Assembly (NCBI RefSeq): GCF_002078015.1
Contig: NZ_LWBP01000001.1
Span: forward strand, 248,001-312,000
Direction of reading: 5' to 3'
Length of the DNA stretch: 64,000 nucleotides
Source of the DNA: Niastella populi
Lineage (GTDB): Bacteria > Bacteroidota > Bacteroidia > Chitinophagales > Chitinophagaceae
The notes beneath the pieces were generated by a model. The model saw only the letters and a program-made list of their open reading frames with translations, made no database searches and was not told the DNA's origin. Position 1 is the stretch's first letter, and every line of letters begins with the position of its first letter. A program made the translations under genes and the position numbers. Shown here in pieces: positions 35,245 to 45,417 of this stretch.

Positions 35245-35880
35245 CTATTCCACCAATCCATTTTCAATCGCCTTCTTTACCAGCCCCGCGGTATTCTTCG
35301 CATCGAGCTTTTGCAACAGGCTGCTGCGGTGATTGTCTACCGTATGCAAACTGATAAATAATTTGTCGGCAATTTCCTGGTTGGTGTACTCCTGCGTTAT
35401 CAGTTGCAGCACTTCTTTTTCACGGCGGGTGAGGAGGGTGTTCTGCTTCTGGTTCTTTGTTCTGAACATATCGTTCACCAGTTGCTGTTGTATTACGGGC
35501 GAAAGAAATTGTCCGCCGCCGTACACCGTTTCAATGGCCTGTACAATGGTCTTGTCGTCGCTGTCTTTCAGCAAATAACCCTGGCAGCCGATCTGCAGCA
35601 TTTTCTTTACCTGCACGGTTACGTCTGAGCTGGTGAGCACAATGATTTTTATAGAAGGAAATTTTTTCAGCAACTGGCGGGCAAGGTCCGGCCCTTCGAG
35701 GTCGGGGAGGTTCATATCGAGCAGCATCACATCGGGCAGCGATGCGCCTACTTCTTTGAGCATGTCGTTGCCCGTCGTATATACGGCTACCACATCTATA
35801 TTGGCAAAATCATCCAAAATCTTTTTCAACCCGTTGGCAACGATCGGATGATCATCTGTAATAGCTATTTTTATCGTCAT
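35245..35880 (-). CDS. NarL/FixJ-type response regulator
   Basis: 211 residues. REC domain (1-120) with the acidic pair at 9-10, phospho-acceptor Asp about 55 (VMLLDMNLPD), and Lys about 105 (YLLKDS). LuxR-type HTH at about 147-211 (LTRREKEVLQLITQEYTNQEIADKLFISLHTVDNHRSSLLQKL). Its ATG overlaps the TGA of the kinase gene by four bases, so the two form a coupled two-component pair. Target genes are unknown. Confidence 0.92.
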   Translation of the reverse strand: MTIKIAITDDHPIVANGLKKILDDFANIDVVAVYTTGNDMLKEVGASLPDVMLLDMNLPDLEGPDLARQLLKKFPSIKIIVLTSSDVTVQVKKMLQIGCQGYLLKDSDDKTIVQAIETVYGGGQFLSPVIQQQLVNDMFRTKNQKQNTLLTRREKEVLQLITQEYTNQEIADKLFISLHTVDNHRSSLLQKLDAKNTAGLVKKAIENGLVE

Positions 35881-37919
35881 TGTTCTAAACTGTTTTGTTT
35901 GGCGCCGGCCAGGTCAAGTTCAATATAAACACTGGTGCCCTGTCCCGGCGTACTTACGGTATCAACCTGGCCGTTCAGTAATTTTGCCCGTTCGCGGATC
36001 GTTCTCAGTCCCATGCCTTCACTTCCTGTTCCAGCTGCCGGCAAACCGCGGCCATTGTCTTCTACCGTAATGCACAATTGCGTTTCATGAAAGACAATCT
36101 GAACAAGGGCCTGCGTTGCACCGGCATGTTTCAGAATATTGTGCATCAGTTCCTGTATAATACGATACGCCGTCAGTTCCACATCGCCGGGAAGCCGGCG
36201 TATCTTGCCCCAGATCTCGGTATCGATCTGCAGCATATGCCCTTTGCGCACCCTTTCGCAGAACAGCCTGGATGCATTGGCCAGTCCTTCCTGCAACAGG
36301 ATCTCCGGCATCAGGTTGTGCGCTGTCTTGCGCAGATCGGCCGACGCTTCTTCCAGCATCTGCATCAGTTCAGTGAAATCATCATTCGTATGAACCGTTT
36401 TGTACTTCCGCATCAGCGCACTTACCCGCGTACGTATGGCGCCGAGGGTTCCGCCAATTCCGTCGTGCAGTTCCCGCGCAATACGGCTGCGTTCTTTTTC
36501 TTCCCCGTTCACCATGGCCTGCAGGCTGGCAATTTCCATTTCCTGCCGCAGGTTGCGGATCTTTTCAGATTGTAAGGTTTGTTTATGATAATTGTTCCGG
36601 TAGATCAACATACTGATCAGCGAAATTAAGACGAATCCCGCTGAGATGGCAATGATCCAGAAGTTTTTCGATCGAATGCGGCTTTCATTCCGTTCTATGG
36701 CCAGTTCTTTCTGTGCAATCTGTTTGTCTTTGTCGGAAATGCGGTACTTCGCTTCCATATCGTACATCATTTCCAGCTTCTGCACCAGCTGCAAACTGTC
36801 GCGCAACAGTGAATACTGTTTGCGATGCTCATTCGCTTTTCTGAATTGTCCCAGCCCTTCATAGGCATCGGCCAGCGTTTTATGTCCATGGTCAATAAGG
36901 TGAATGATCTTCAGCTTATAGGCTTTTTCCAGCGCCGGTTCGGTAAAAGCGATGGCTTTTTTCCAGTTGTGCTGCATGCTGTATGCTTCGCCCTGGAAGA
37001 TCCTGGCAAAGATAAAATAACGGTATTCGCTTCTTCTTTCTATGGGAATTTCGTCAATGGCCTTCTGATAATATTGCAGTGCCCGCTCGGGCAGTTTATC
37101 ACCCATATACGTTAACCCGATATTGAGCAACGTTGCGATAGCCATGGAAGGGGAGGCATTGAGTGCACGGCCCAGTTCGAGGTGCCGGTCGCAATAAAAC
37201 CGCGCCGAATCGTTCTGCCCTATATTATTATAATACCCGCCCTTATGAAAATAGATCTTCATGAGCAAACTGCTGTCGTTCGTGGCAAGGGCGATGTGTT
37301 CTATATGATTGATACGGTGAACTATTTCGCGGATATAAAGATCGTTGTGAATGTCTTCATGCACGTTGAGCCAGAACTGTAGAATGCTGCATAACACACC
37401 CAGCTGCATACGCGGGCTCAGCAACTGGTTGTTCTCGAGCTCGCGCAATGCGGCATACCGGTACCACGAACACGAGTCGAGCCGGTTCTGATAATAGTAC
37501 GTTTCCGATAATGCGAGATAAAGCGAAGCGGTGAGCTCATGGCCATGGATATCGTCGGGGCACCAGGCAAGGGATTGCCGGGCATAGGCCACCGATTTTT
37601 CCTGGTGTTCTTTATTATTATAACACCGGCTTAAACCGAAATAAGACTTTGCTATGCCCCAGTTATAGTTTAGCAGAAGGCTCGATTGGGCGGCCTGATC
37701 GTAAAGTTTAATGGCGCTGTCGATGGCCTGCTCGCGCAGGGCATCGGCCCTTTTGATCAATTTATTGATGGAGGCGGTATCGCGCAGGTGACTGCCGGTA
37801 ACCATTGTTTGCGGGTTATTTTCCTGGGCCTTTGCAATACCCGAAAACAGCAGATTCATATAGCAAGGCAGTAAGGTCAAGCATAAAAATCGAAGCCCGA
37901 TGCTATACTTCCGCCGCAT
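35877..37919 (-). CDS. TPR-containing NarX/DegS-type sensor histidine kinase
   Basis: 680 residues from the ATG at 37919 (MRRKYSIGLRFLCLTLLPCYMN, signal), preferred to the frame start at 37973. Several TPR-type helical repeats (about 40-390) follow and act as the periplasmic sensor, then one membrane segment (about 425-450, WIIAISAGFVLISLISML). The H-box is RIARELHDGIGG (about 478-489, HisKA_3 class) and the ATPase N/G boxes include VEDNGRGLP (about 622). Its phosphate goes to the response regulator gene overlapping its stop. Confidence 0.92.
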   Translation of the reverse strand: MRRKYSIGLRFLCLTLLPCYMNLLFSGIAKAQENNPQTMVTGSHLRDTASINKLIKRADALREQAIDSAIKLYDQAAQSSLLLNYNWGIAKSYFGLSRCYNNKEHQEKSVAYARQSLAWCPDDIHGHELTASLYLALSETYYYQNRLDSCSWYRYAALRELENNQLLSPRMQLGVLCSILQFWLNVHEDIHNDLYIREIVHRINHIEHIALATNDSSLLMKIYFHKGGYYNNIGQNDSARFYCDRHLELGRALNASPSMAIATLLNIGLTYMGDKLPERALQYYQKAIDEIPIERRSEYRYFIFARIFQGEAYSMQHNWKKAIAFTEPALEKAYKLKIIHLIDHGHKTLADAYEGLGQFRKANEHRKQYSLLRDSLQLVQKLEMMYDMEAKYRISDKDKQIAQKELAIERNESRIRSKNFWIIAISAGFVLISLISMLIYRNNYHKQTLQSEKIRNLRQEMEIASLQAMVNGEEKERSRIARELHDGIGGTLGAIRTRVSALMRKYKTVHTNDDFTELMQMLEEASADLRKTAHNLMPEILLQEGLANASRLFCERVRKGHMLQIDTEIWGKIRRLPGDVELTAYRIIQELMHNILKHAGATQALVQIVFHETQLCITVEDNGRGLPAAGTGSEGMGLRTIRERAKLLNGQVDTVSTPGQGTSVYIELDLAGAKQNSLEQ

Positions 37920-38144
37920 ACATATACATTTTTTTTGAAAGTGAATTTTCGCTGGCAGGCAAATATGTTTCAATGGGATAAGCCAGGCAAAGTAAGCGTC
38001 AACTGATTAGGTAACGGAAAGTTAACACCATTCAACGGGTTAAAGAAATAAAATAGTGCTTTTACACTATTTTTCTTTTCGGTGTTTTGGTGTGGTAACA
38101 AAAAAAAGACGGAAGAATAAATTCGTAGGTAAAAGCCAACTGAT

Positions 38145-41129
38145 TTGAGAGTCATTTTGACATTTATATTTGCAATTACCTGCTTTTTGTCACACGGGCA
38201 AAGCTTCACCAACAAGGGCAGGGAGTTTTGGGTTGGGTATGGTCACAACCAGTTGTTCGGCGCCAGCTTTGGCAACTCACAAGACATGGTTGTTTACCTC
38301 AGCGCTGAACAACCGGCCAATGTTACCGTAAGCATCTCTGGCACTTTATGGGTGAGAACCTATTCCATACCTGCCAATTCCGTTGTTGTAACAGATCTCA
38401 TTCCCAGGAGCGGGGGCGATGACTGCCGCATCACCAACGAAGGCCTTTACCGGAAGAATATACATATCGAAAGCAATGTGCCCATTGTGGCCTATGCGCA
38501 TATTTATGGCAGCGCCAGTTCGGGCGCGGCCATGCTGTTGCCGGTTGAAACCTATGGGTACACGTATATGTCGCTGAACACCACGCAGGATTATGACAGG
38601 GATTGTTATTCCTGGTTTTATGTGGTGGCTTCGGAAAACAGTACCCGCGTTCGCATTACGCCGGCAGCGTTAACCAAAGGCGGCAGGCCACAGGATACAC
38701 CGTTCGATATCGATCTGAATAAAGGCGAAGTATACAATGTAATGGGTAATAATCCCGGTACCAATATTGGCAACGACCTGTCGGGCAGTGTGATCCAATC
38801 CATTCCCGGCAGTGATGGTAAATGTCATCCCATTTCTGTATTCTCCGGCAGCAGCCGAACAAATGTTTGTCAGGCCCCGCTGTTCGGCGGCGGTGATTTT
38901 ATGATGCAGCAGGTGTTCCCCGCAACGGCCTGGGGTGCGCGCTACCTCACTGGTTTAACATCGTCAAGTACAGCAGCCGCTACCTTAAACCCGAACCGCT
39001 TTCGCGTTTATGTGCGTGACCCTTCAACAGCGGTGTATGCGAATGGTGTAAGGTTGACTGGCCTGGTGAATTTCGCTTATTACGATTTCCTCGCCACCGC
39101 TTCCCAATACATTACGGCCAACAAACCTATCATGGTGGCGCAGGTGATGCCTTCGCACGATGCCTGTGGTTATACCGACCTGGGCGATCCCGAGATCATT
39201 TTCCTGAGCCCGGTGGAACAGGCCATCAAAAACGTAACTTTTTACAGCACCAATAAGGAAAGCATCCAGGTAAATTATTTAACGCTGATCGTTCATAATA
39301 ACGGGTTGCCGTCGCTTATGATCGATGGCAGCCCCGCTGTCGATCATTCGTACGATCATCCCGGACTTGCCGGTTACAAAGTGGTGGTGAAAAAACTCGC
39401 CGCCGTTGCAGCGCAGCATACCGTAACCTGCGACAGCGGTTTCAATGCCATTACGTACGGGCTGGGCCTGTACGAAAGTTATGGCTATAACGCCGGCAGC
39501 TACGTGAACAACCTTACCTTTCTGGCAGAACTGAAGAACGACCTGAGCGCCGGTCCGAATACATATACCTGTCCGAAAACCCCATTCGGTATTACCATTA
39601 AGACCTTGTACCCGCTTACCGGTATCACCTGGCATTATGGTGAAGTGGCCGGGTTTACGCCAAACGCCAACATAGTGTATACGAGCCCCGTGCTGGCGGG
39701 CACCGAGGTAGTGAACGGGAAAACATACAACCTGTACAAACAACCGCTGCCGGCTGCAGCGCCATCGATAGGCACCTACTATATACCGGTTACCATACAA
39801 TCGCCATCGATCGATAACTGCAGTAACAGCGAGAAATTTATTGTGGAAGTAAAAGTACTGGCCGGTCCCACGGCAGATTTTACCGCGGCTCCTGACTGCG
39901 CCTACAAACCATCTGTTTTTTCAGGCGCCTCGCCCGAAGCGGCGGTGGATACCTGGGAATGGGATTTTGACGATGGCGCATTCGGTACCGGAAGCCGCGC
40001 TGAAAGAATTTACACAGCAGGCGGGAATTATACCGTTACCATGCTGGCCGGCAGAAGTATCGATGGCTGCGCCATACCGGTAACAAAAGCAGTGGCCATC
40101 CCTGGTACTCCGGTGGCAGCTTTTGATGCGCCCGCGGTGGTGTGTATGCCCGGCGGCGAATCGAAGTTTGTGAACAAAACAACAATGCCCGGTGCTGGTA
40201 ATGCCGCTATGCAATACCAATGGACGTTTGGCGATGGCGGCACAGCCACCGGTGAACATCCTGTTCATTATTACACCGCCCGCGGCAGTTACCCCGTAAC
40301 GTTGATCGCTACTTCCACCGCCGGTTGCGCCGATACCATCGATGCGGTTATTGCCAATTTTGCCAACAGGCCCATAGCCGGGTTTACCGTCAGCGCGTCC
40401 GAAGCCTGTGCCGGAACTGAATTCCGGTTCACCGATAACAGTACCATCCCCGGCAACCCGGCCAATGCCGTCCGAATCTGGGATTACGACGATGGCACCA
40501 GCGGCACTACAGCTACGCCTGCGAAAACATATACAAGAGCCGGTTCCTTTACCGTATCCATGCACCTGATAAGCAGTGAAGGTTGTATCTCGGATACTGC
40601 TACCACTGGTATCACTGTATATCCCATCCCTGTGGTAAATGCAGGCCCCGATGTTATTACCGAACCTAACAGGCCCGTTCAGTTGAAAGCGTCGGTAACA
40701 CCGGTTACCGCCGGTGTGTTGTGGTCGCCGCCCACCGGTTTATCCAATGCGCGCCAGTTGCAACCGGTTGCCACGCTGCAGGAAAATCAGGGATATGTAA
40801 TTACCGCCACGGGTGACTATGGTTGTTCCGCTTCCGATACCGTACTGGTGAAAGTGTTTAAGGAATTGAAAATACCGAATGCGTTCTCACCGGATGGCGA
40901 TGGCCGGAACGATACCTGGCGCATACCCGGCCTCGAAGAATATCATCATGCCACGGTGCAGGTGTTCAACCGCTGGGGGCAGGTAGTGTTTAAATCGGTT
41001 GGTTACAGTATTCCCTGGAATGGGATGATGAACGGCCACAAACTGCCTGCCGGCGCATATTACTATGTTATAAAACCGGGCGATAACGGTTATGGTGTTT
41101 TGAGTGGAATGGTGATGATCGTTCGGTAG
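38145..41129 (+). CDS. Surface adhesin with PKD domains and CHU_C type IX sorting domain
   Basis: 994 residues, from TTG 38145 giving MRVILTFIFAITCFLSHGQ (signal). About 20-450 resembles IgGFc-binding protein N-terminal domains (GREFWVGYGHNQLF, LPVETYGYTYM). Three PKD domains follow (about 580-860), each with a W-D/F-G-D-G motif. The last 90 residues (IPNAFSPDGDGRNDTWRI, VFNRWGQVVF) are the gliding-motility-associated CHU_C type B sorting domain, so it is exported by the type IX system and attached at the surface. The start codon is unusual, and no -7 element is clear before it. PorP/SprF and PorE-like genes lie downstream at 45418 and 46677. Confidence 0.9.
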   Translation: MRVILTFIFAITCFLSHGQSFTNKGREFWVGYGHNQLFGASFGNSQDMVVYLSAEQPANVTVSISGTLWVRTYSIPANSVVVTDLIPRSGGDDCRITNEGLYRKNIHIESNVPIVAYAHIYGSASSGAAMLLPVETYGYTYMSLNTTQDYDRDCYSWFYVVASENSTRVRITPAALTKGGRPQDTPFDIDLNKGEVYNVMGNNPGTNIGNDLSGSVIQSIPGSDGKCHPISVFSGSSRTNVCQAPLFGGGDFMMQQVFPATAWGARYLTGLTSSSTAAATLNPNRFRVYVRDPSTAVYANGVRLTGLVNFAYYDFLATASQYITANKPIMVAQVMPSHDACGYTDLGDPEIIFLSPVEQAIKNVTFYSTNKESIQVNYLTLIVHNNGLPSLMIDGSPAVDHSYDHPGLAGYKVVVKKLAAVAAQHTVTCDSGFNAITYGLGLYESYGYNAGSYVNNLTFLAELKNDLSAGPNTYTCPKTPFGITIKTLYPLTGITWHYGEVAGFTPNANIVYTSPVLAGTEVVNGKTYNLYKQPLPAAAPSIGTYYIPVTIQSPSIDNCSNSEKFIVEVKVLAGPTADFTAAPDCAYKPSVFSGASPEAAVDTWEWDFDDGAFGTGSRAERIYTAGGNYTVTMLAGRSIDGCAIPVTKAVAIPGTPVAAFDAPAVVCMPGGESKFVNKTTMPGAGNAAMQYQWTFGDGGTATGEHPVHYYTARGSYPVTLIATSTAGCADTIDAVIANFANRPIAGFTVSASEACAGTEFRFTDNSTIPGNPANAVRIWDYDDGTSGTTATPAKTYTRAGSFTVSMHLISSEGCISDTATTGITVYPIPVVNAGPDVITEPNRPVQLKASVTPVTAGVLWSPPTGLSNARQLQPVATLQENQGYVITATGDYGCSASDTVLVKVFKELKIPNAFSPDGDGRNDTWRIPGLEEYHHATVQVFNRWGQVVFKSVGYSIPWNGMMNGHKLPAGAYYYVIKPGDNGYGVLSGMVMIVR

Positions 41130-41620
41130 GCATGGAGAATGTTGAATATCGAATGTTGAATGTAGAAGGGAAATACAGGGAAATGAGAAATGAAAAAGGA
41201 AATACTGAATGCAGAAGTAACTGTATTCGCTTGAAGCTTTCGGCTTGCAGCTTGTAGCTATATTCTGTATTCGCTTTTGGCCTTCAGCTGTATTTTGTAT
41301 TGCTTGAAGCTTGCAGCTTGAAGCTTGTGGCTGTATCCTGTATTTGCTTTCGGCTTTAGGCCAGACTGTATTCGCTTGCAGCTTACAGCTTGAAGCTTGC
41401 AGCTTACAGCTTACAGCTGTATTTCCTTTATGCCTCGTTGCCTTCTAGTGGGAAACCACTGTTTTTCCATTCGGTCCTTAATAATGAGTTAACCTTATCC
41501 TCACTTTAATAATTTTAAACGGATTATATAATAATTAATCGCGAACAAGTTGTGAGGGGTTTTGCTTGCAGCTTGTAGCGTACAGCTTGCAGCTGTATTA
41601 AAAAACCAATTCTACTGCGT
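41130..41620. repeat. Intergenic 7-bp-period repeat block, with sense nonamers first
   Basis: After the stop, GAATGTTGAATATCGAATG and GAAATACAGGG (sense) are followed at about 41213-41425 by heptamers of the form GCTTGCA/GCTTACA/GCTTGAA interspersed with CTGTATT, and again near 41565-41600. A reverse-complement relative of the block lies at 58155-58312. No gene was seen here; a terminator is listed separately. Confidence 0.7.
41447..41466 (+). terminator. Short terminator hairpin
   Basis: AGTGG pairs with CCACT around GAAA, followed by G and five T. It lies 318 bases after the adhesin stop, at the end of the heptamer repeat. Confidence 0.6.
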
Positions 41621-44600
41621 ATGTTGAAATACCTACGTTCAATTTGTTCTTCGTTTCTATTCAGGCTTGTACTGCTGGCCGCTTTTCTTACCCCCGGGTG
41701 GTTACAGGCCCAGGTATCGGGAAACTATACTATCGACAACCGCCAGCCTACGGCCAACAGGAACTTCAACTCATTCAATGAAGCCATCATCTTCATGGCC
41801 AACGGCGTGGCCGGTAACGTTACGTTCGATGTAGCGCCTGGCAGCGGTCCGTACAACGAACAGATCTTTATGAACTACCGCATCAGGGCCACGGCCACCA
41901 AACAGGTAGTGTTTAACTGTAATGGCGTTACGCTTACCTTTTTTTCTACCAATGGCCTGGCCAGGGCCGGTATTAAAATGGACAGCGTCGACTACGTTAC
42001 CATCGATAACCTGAAGATCGTTCCTACAGGTTCAGGCGCCGGCGAATATGGTGTGGGTATTCACCTGTTGCACGATGCCGATCACAATACCATCCGCAAC
42101 TGTACCATCATCAACCAGAGCAATATGGCCGAACCGCAAAACAATGAAGGCATTGTGATCAACGGTTCCGATGATTTCTCTTCCTCGAACGGCAACGCCA
42201 ATTGCGACAGCAACCTCATCATAAAAAATACCATCAGCGGCGGTAACTGCGGTATCACCCTGTCGAGCGTGCCTGTTTATCCCCATCCTTATGTAATGAT
42301 GAAAGGCAACCAGGTGATCGACAATACCATCAGCGATGCCTACAATGCCGGTATATATATTCTTTACAACGACAATACCCTTGTTCAGGGAAATGATATT
42401 ACGGGCGGTCCGCATGCCGAAAGAGGCAATGGAATTATTTGTTTTGAGGACAATACCAACATGCGCATCATCGGCAATAAGATCCATCATTTTACCGCCG
42501 ACCCTTCAGTTACCGGCGACCAGTTCATTGGAATCAATTTTGGCGGCGCCTATAATTCGGCCGCAACGCCCAACCTCGTTGCCAATAACCTTATCTATGA
42601 TTTTCAAAGCGCGCATGGCCACTACGGCATCGTGGCGCAATATGGCGGTTCGCATTTGAACATCTATCACAACACCATTTCTTTCGAAGATCATACCATT
42701 GCCGGCAGCGGGCAAACAAGAGGTATATTTATCGATCAGTATACCGATGTGAACATCCTGAACAATATCATTTCGATTTCCCGCACCACTTCAGGCCGTA
42801 ATTATGGCATTTACCTGGCACAATCCATTCCCATGTTCAACAGCGAACGCAACCTGTTCTATCTGCCTTCGGGCAGTACCCTGGGAAATGCGGTTGGCTA
42901 TTCAGGTGGTACGCAGCTGACGCTTGCCAACTGGCAAACGAAAACGGGTAAAGACCTGCTGTCTGTTACTTCCGATCCGCAGTTCATCAACCTTGTTCCC
43001 AATGATAAGGCTATCGACAATATGGGTCAGTATGCCGGCGTAAACAACGATATTACCGGTGCGGTTCGTAACAATACCAATCCCGATCTCGGTGCTTATG
43101 AGTTCTTTACACCCACCTGTTTAGGTCCTGTGGCCGGTGGCGCTACTACCATGCTGCCCAACACCACCATTTGTGAAGGTTCGCCCATGTCCATGAACCT
43201 GAACGGAAATTCTTTTGGCACCAACCAGCTGTACCAATGGCAAACATCATCGACCATCAACGGTACCTATACAAATGTTGGATCAGCATTGGCGCATCCC
43301 GCCTCTACCTTGCCTGCGGTCAGTACCCTGTACTACCGCGCAGCGGTCACCTGCGGAACGCTGGTTGAATATTCTACTCCAATTCTTATTACGGTAACCC
43401 CATCTTTACCGGGTGCTACCTATACTATCAATAGCGCACAGGCAACCGGCGGTACCAACTTCCAAACGTTCACCGATGCGTTGTACGCCATTCGTTGCGG
43501 CATTCGCGGTCCCGTGGTGTTTAATGTAGTTGACAATGGCACGCCTTACCGCGAGCAACTCATCATTCCAAAAATAAACGGTACCTCCGCAACCAATACG
43601 GTTACCTTCAAAGGGAACGGCGCTACCATCGCTTTGGCAACAGGAACCAGCGCCGAACGGGCGGTGATAAAACTGAACGGCGCGCAGTACTTTGTATTTG
43701 ATGGACTGAATGTAAAACCTGAAGCTTCCGCCTCGGGTCAGTATGGCGTAGGTTTTTATTTCCTGAACAATGCCCATCACAATACGATAAAGAATTGTAC
43801 CATTACGATGAGCATTACCAATAACTTCAGCGACCTGGTTGGTATTTGTATGAGCCCGGTTGCCAATAGTTATACCAGTTCAAATGGTCCCAGCTATAAC
43901 GACAGCAACACCATCGCCAACAATACGATCATCGGTGGTCACTATGGTATTACCTGCGTTTCTTCTCCAACCGCGCCTCACCGGGGCAATGTATTTACCA
44001 ATAATACCATTAAGGATTTCCGTGGGTATGGTATCTGGATCTCCAATAGCAGCAACGCGCTGGTTGAAGGCAATGATATCAGCCGCCCAACCCGTACTAC
44101 GCAATTCAACAACCCGTCGTACGGGATCTATTCCGATGGATTACATTTCCGCCTGCAGATCTCGAAGAACAAAATTCACAACCTGTTTAGCGGGGCAAGA
44201 ACAAATACTTCAACCGCGCATGGTATTTTCAATAGCAGCAATGATGCAAGGGCTTCCGGCGAAACCATTACCGTAAGCAACAACCTCATTTATAATATGG
44301 ATGGCCACGGCCAGCAAAATGGGATCACCAACAGCGGCGCCAACAATGTGCGCTACTATCACAATACCGTTTCGCTGGAAGATTCAACCGGAACCGCAAC
44401 CCAACTGTGCCGGGCGTTCTACTCGGGCTCTGCAGCCACCGGCCTGGTGTTGAAGAATAACAGCCTGGTGATAAAAAGAGGCGGCACCGGTACCAAACAT
44501 GTAATTCTTATAAACGACGCGGCTACTACTATTGAGGCCAACAACAATAACCTGGTGAATGCCGCTAAAGCAGGCGCCAATAATTTTATCGGCCGTATCA

Positions 44601-45376
44601 ATGGTTCAGATTACAATAGCATCGATCTGTGGAAACAGAACTCGGCGGGCGACGCCAACTCTGTTAGCGTTTATCCCGATTACCGCAATCCCGCTTCGGC
44701 TGATTTTACACCTACAGCTTTGGCTATGGATAACATGGGTACCGCGGTTGGAATTGCCACCGACATCACGGGCGCTGCCCGCCATGCTGCCAAACCCGAT
44801 ATCGGCGCGTATGAATTTTTAGTGTGTTTGCCGCTGGGCGCCGGTCCCAATGCAAAGGTCGATAAAGAATCGGTGGATGTGGTAAGCTTTAGCTGGGATC
44901 CGGTTGTGAATGCTACCGGTTACCTGGTATCAACCGATAATACAAACTGGGTTACGCCTTCATCCGGCGCTACCGGTTTATCACACACTATCACCAGCGG
45001 TTTAACGCCCAATACAGAGATCCCGTTCTACGTTCAGGCGCTGGGTACACAGGATGGCTGTGCGCCTGCCAACTCACAAAGAGTGACCGCAAAAATTCCG
45101 GGTATCAAATACTATGTGCCCAACACCTTTACTCCCAACAATAATGGAAAGAGCGATCATTTCACCGTGCGCAGCAATGCGATCAGTGCTATGCGCATAA
45201 TGATTTTCAACCAGTGGGGTGAAAAGATCTTTGAAACCAGTAACCAGGTGGCTGGTTGGGATGGTACGTACAAAGGCAAACAGCAACCGGTAGGGGTGTA
45301 TGTATACGTACTCACCATGACCATGCTCGATGGCACAACCGTAAACAAAAAAGGAACCGTTAATTTGATCCGTTGA
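41621..45376 (+). CDS. Parallel beta-helix surface protein with CHU_C type IX sorting domain
   Basis: 1251 residues with a signal peptide ending at LQAQV. Two long right-handed beta-helix regions (about 30-510 and 595-1065) each begin with the same block (YTIDNRQPTANRNFNSFNEA / YTINSAQATGGTNFQTFTDA), so the protein arose by internal duplication. Asn-rich ladders (NTIRNCTIIN, NTIKNCTITM) are typical of beta-helices in glycan lyases or adhesins. An Ig-like region (about 510-590) separates them. A FN3-like region precedes the CHU_C tail (VPNTFTPNNNGKSDHF). Followed by PorP/SprF, its likely partner for export and anchoring. Confidence 0.9.
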   Translation: MLKYLRSICSSFLFRLVLLAAFLTPGWLQAQVSGNYTIDNRQPTANRNFNSFNEAIIFMANGVAGNVTFDVAPGSGPYNEQIFMNYRIRATATKQVVFNCNGVTLTFFSTNGLARAGIKMDSVDYVTIDNLKIVPTGSGAGEYGVGIHLLHDADHNTIRNCTIINQSNMAEPQNNEGIVINGSDDFSSSNGNANCDSNLIIKNTISGGNCGITLSSVPVYPHPYVMMKGNQVIDNTISDAYNAGIYILYNDNTLVQGNDITGGPHAERGNGIICFEDNTNMRIIGNKIHHFTADPSVTGDQFIGINFGGAYNSAATPNLVANNLIYDFQSAHGHYGIVAQYGGSHLNIYHNTISFEDHTIAGSGQTRGIFIDQYTDVNILNNIISISRTTSGRNYGIYLAQSIPMFNSERNLFYLPSGSTLGNAVGYSGGTQLTLANWQTKTGKDLLSVTSDPQFINLVPNDKAIDNMGQYAGVNNDITGAVRNNTNPDLGAYEFFTPTCLGPVAGGATTMLPNTTICEGSPMSMNLNGNSFGTNQLYQWQTSSTINGTYTNVGSALAHPASTLPAVSTLYYRAAVTCGTLVEYSTPILITVTPSLPGATYTINSAQATGGTNFQTFTDALYAIRCGIRGPVVFNVVDNGTPYREQLIIPKINGTSATNTVTFKGNGATIALATGTSAERAVIKLNGAQYFVFDGLNVKPEASASGQYGVGFYFLNNAHHNTIKNCTITMSITNNFSDLVGICMSPVANSYTSSNGPSYNDSNTIANNTIIGGHYGITCVSSPTAPHRGNVFTNNTIKDFRGYGIWISNSSNALVEGNDISRPTRTTQFNNPSYGIYSDGLHFRLQISKNKIHNLFSGARTNTSTAHGIFNSSNDARASGETITVSNNLIYNMDGHGQQNGITNSGANNVRYYHNTVSLEDSTGTATQLCRAFYSGSAATGLVLKNNSLVIKRGGTGTKHVILINDAATTIEANNNNLVNAAKAGANNFIGRINGSDYNSIDLWKQNSAGDANSVSVYPDYRNPASADFTPTALAMDNMGTAVGIATDITGAARHAAKPDIGAYEFLVCLPLGAGPNAKVDKESVDVVSFSWDPVVNATGYLVSTDNTNWVTPSSGATGLSHTITSGLTPNTEIPFYVQALGTQDGCAPANSQRVTAKIPGIKYYVPNTFTPNNNGKSDHFTVRSNAISAMRIMIFNQWGEKIFETSNQVAGWDGTYKGKQQPVGVYVYVLTMTMLDGTTVNKKGTVNLIR

Positions 45377-45417
45377 TCGTTGTTGCAACGAAACGGTAAA
45401 CCATAAAACTGACTATT

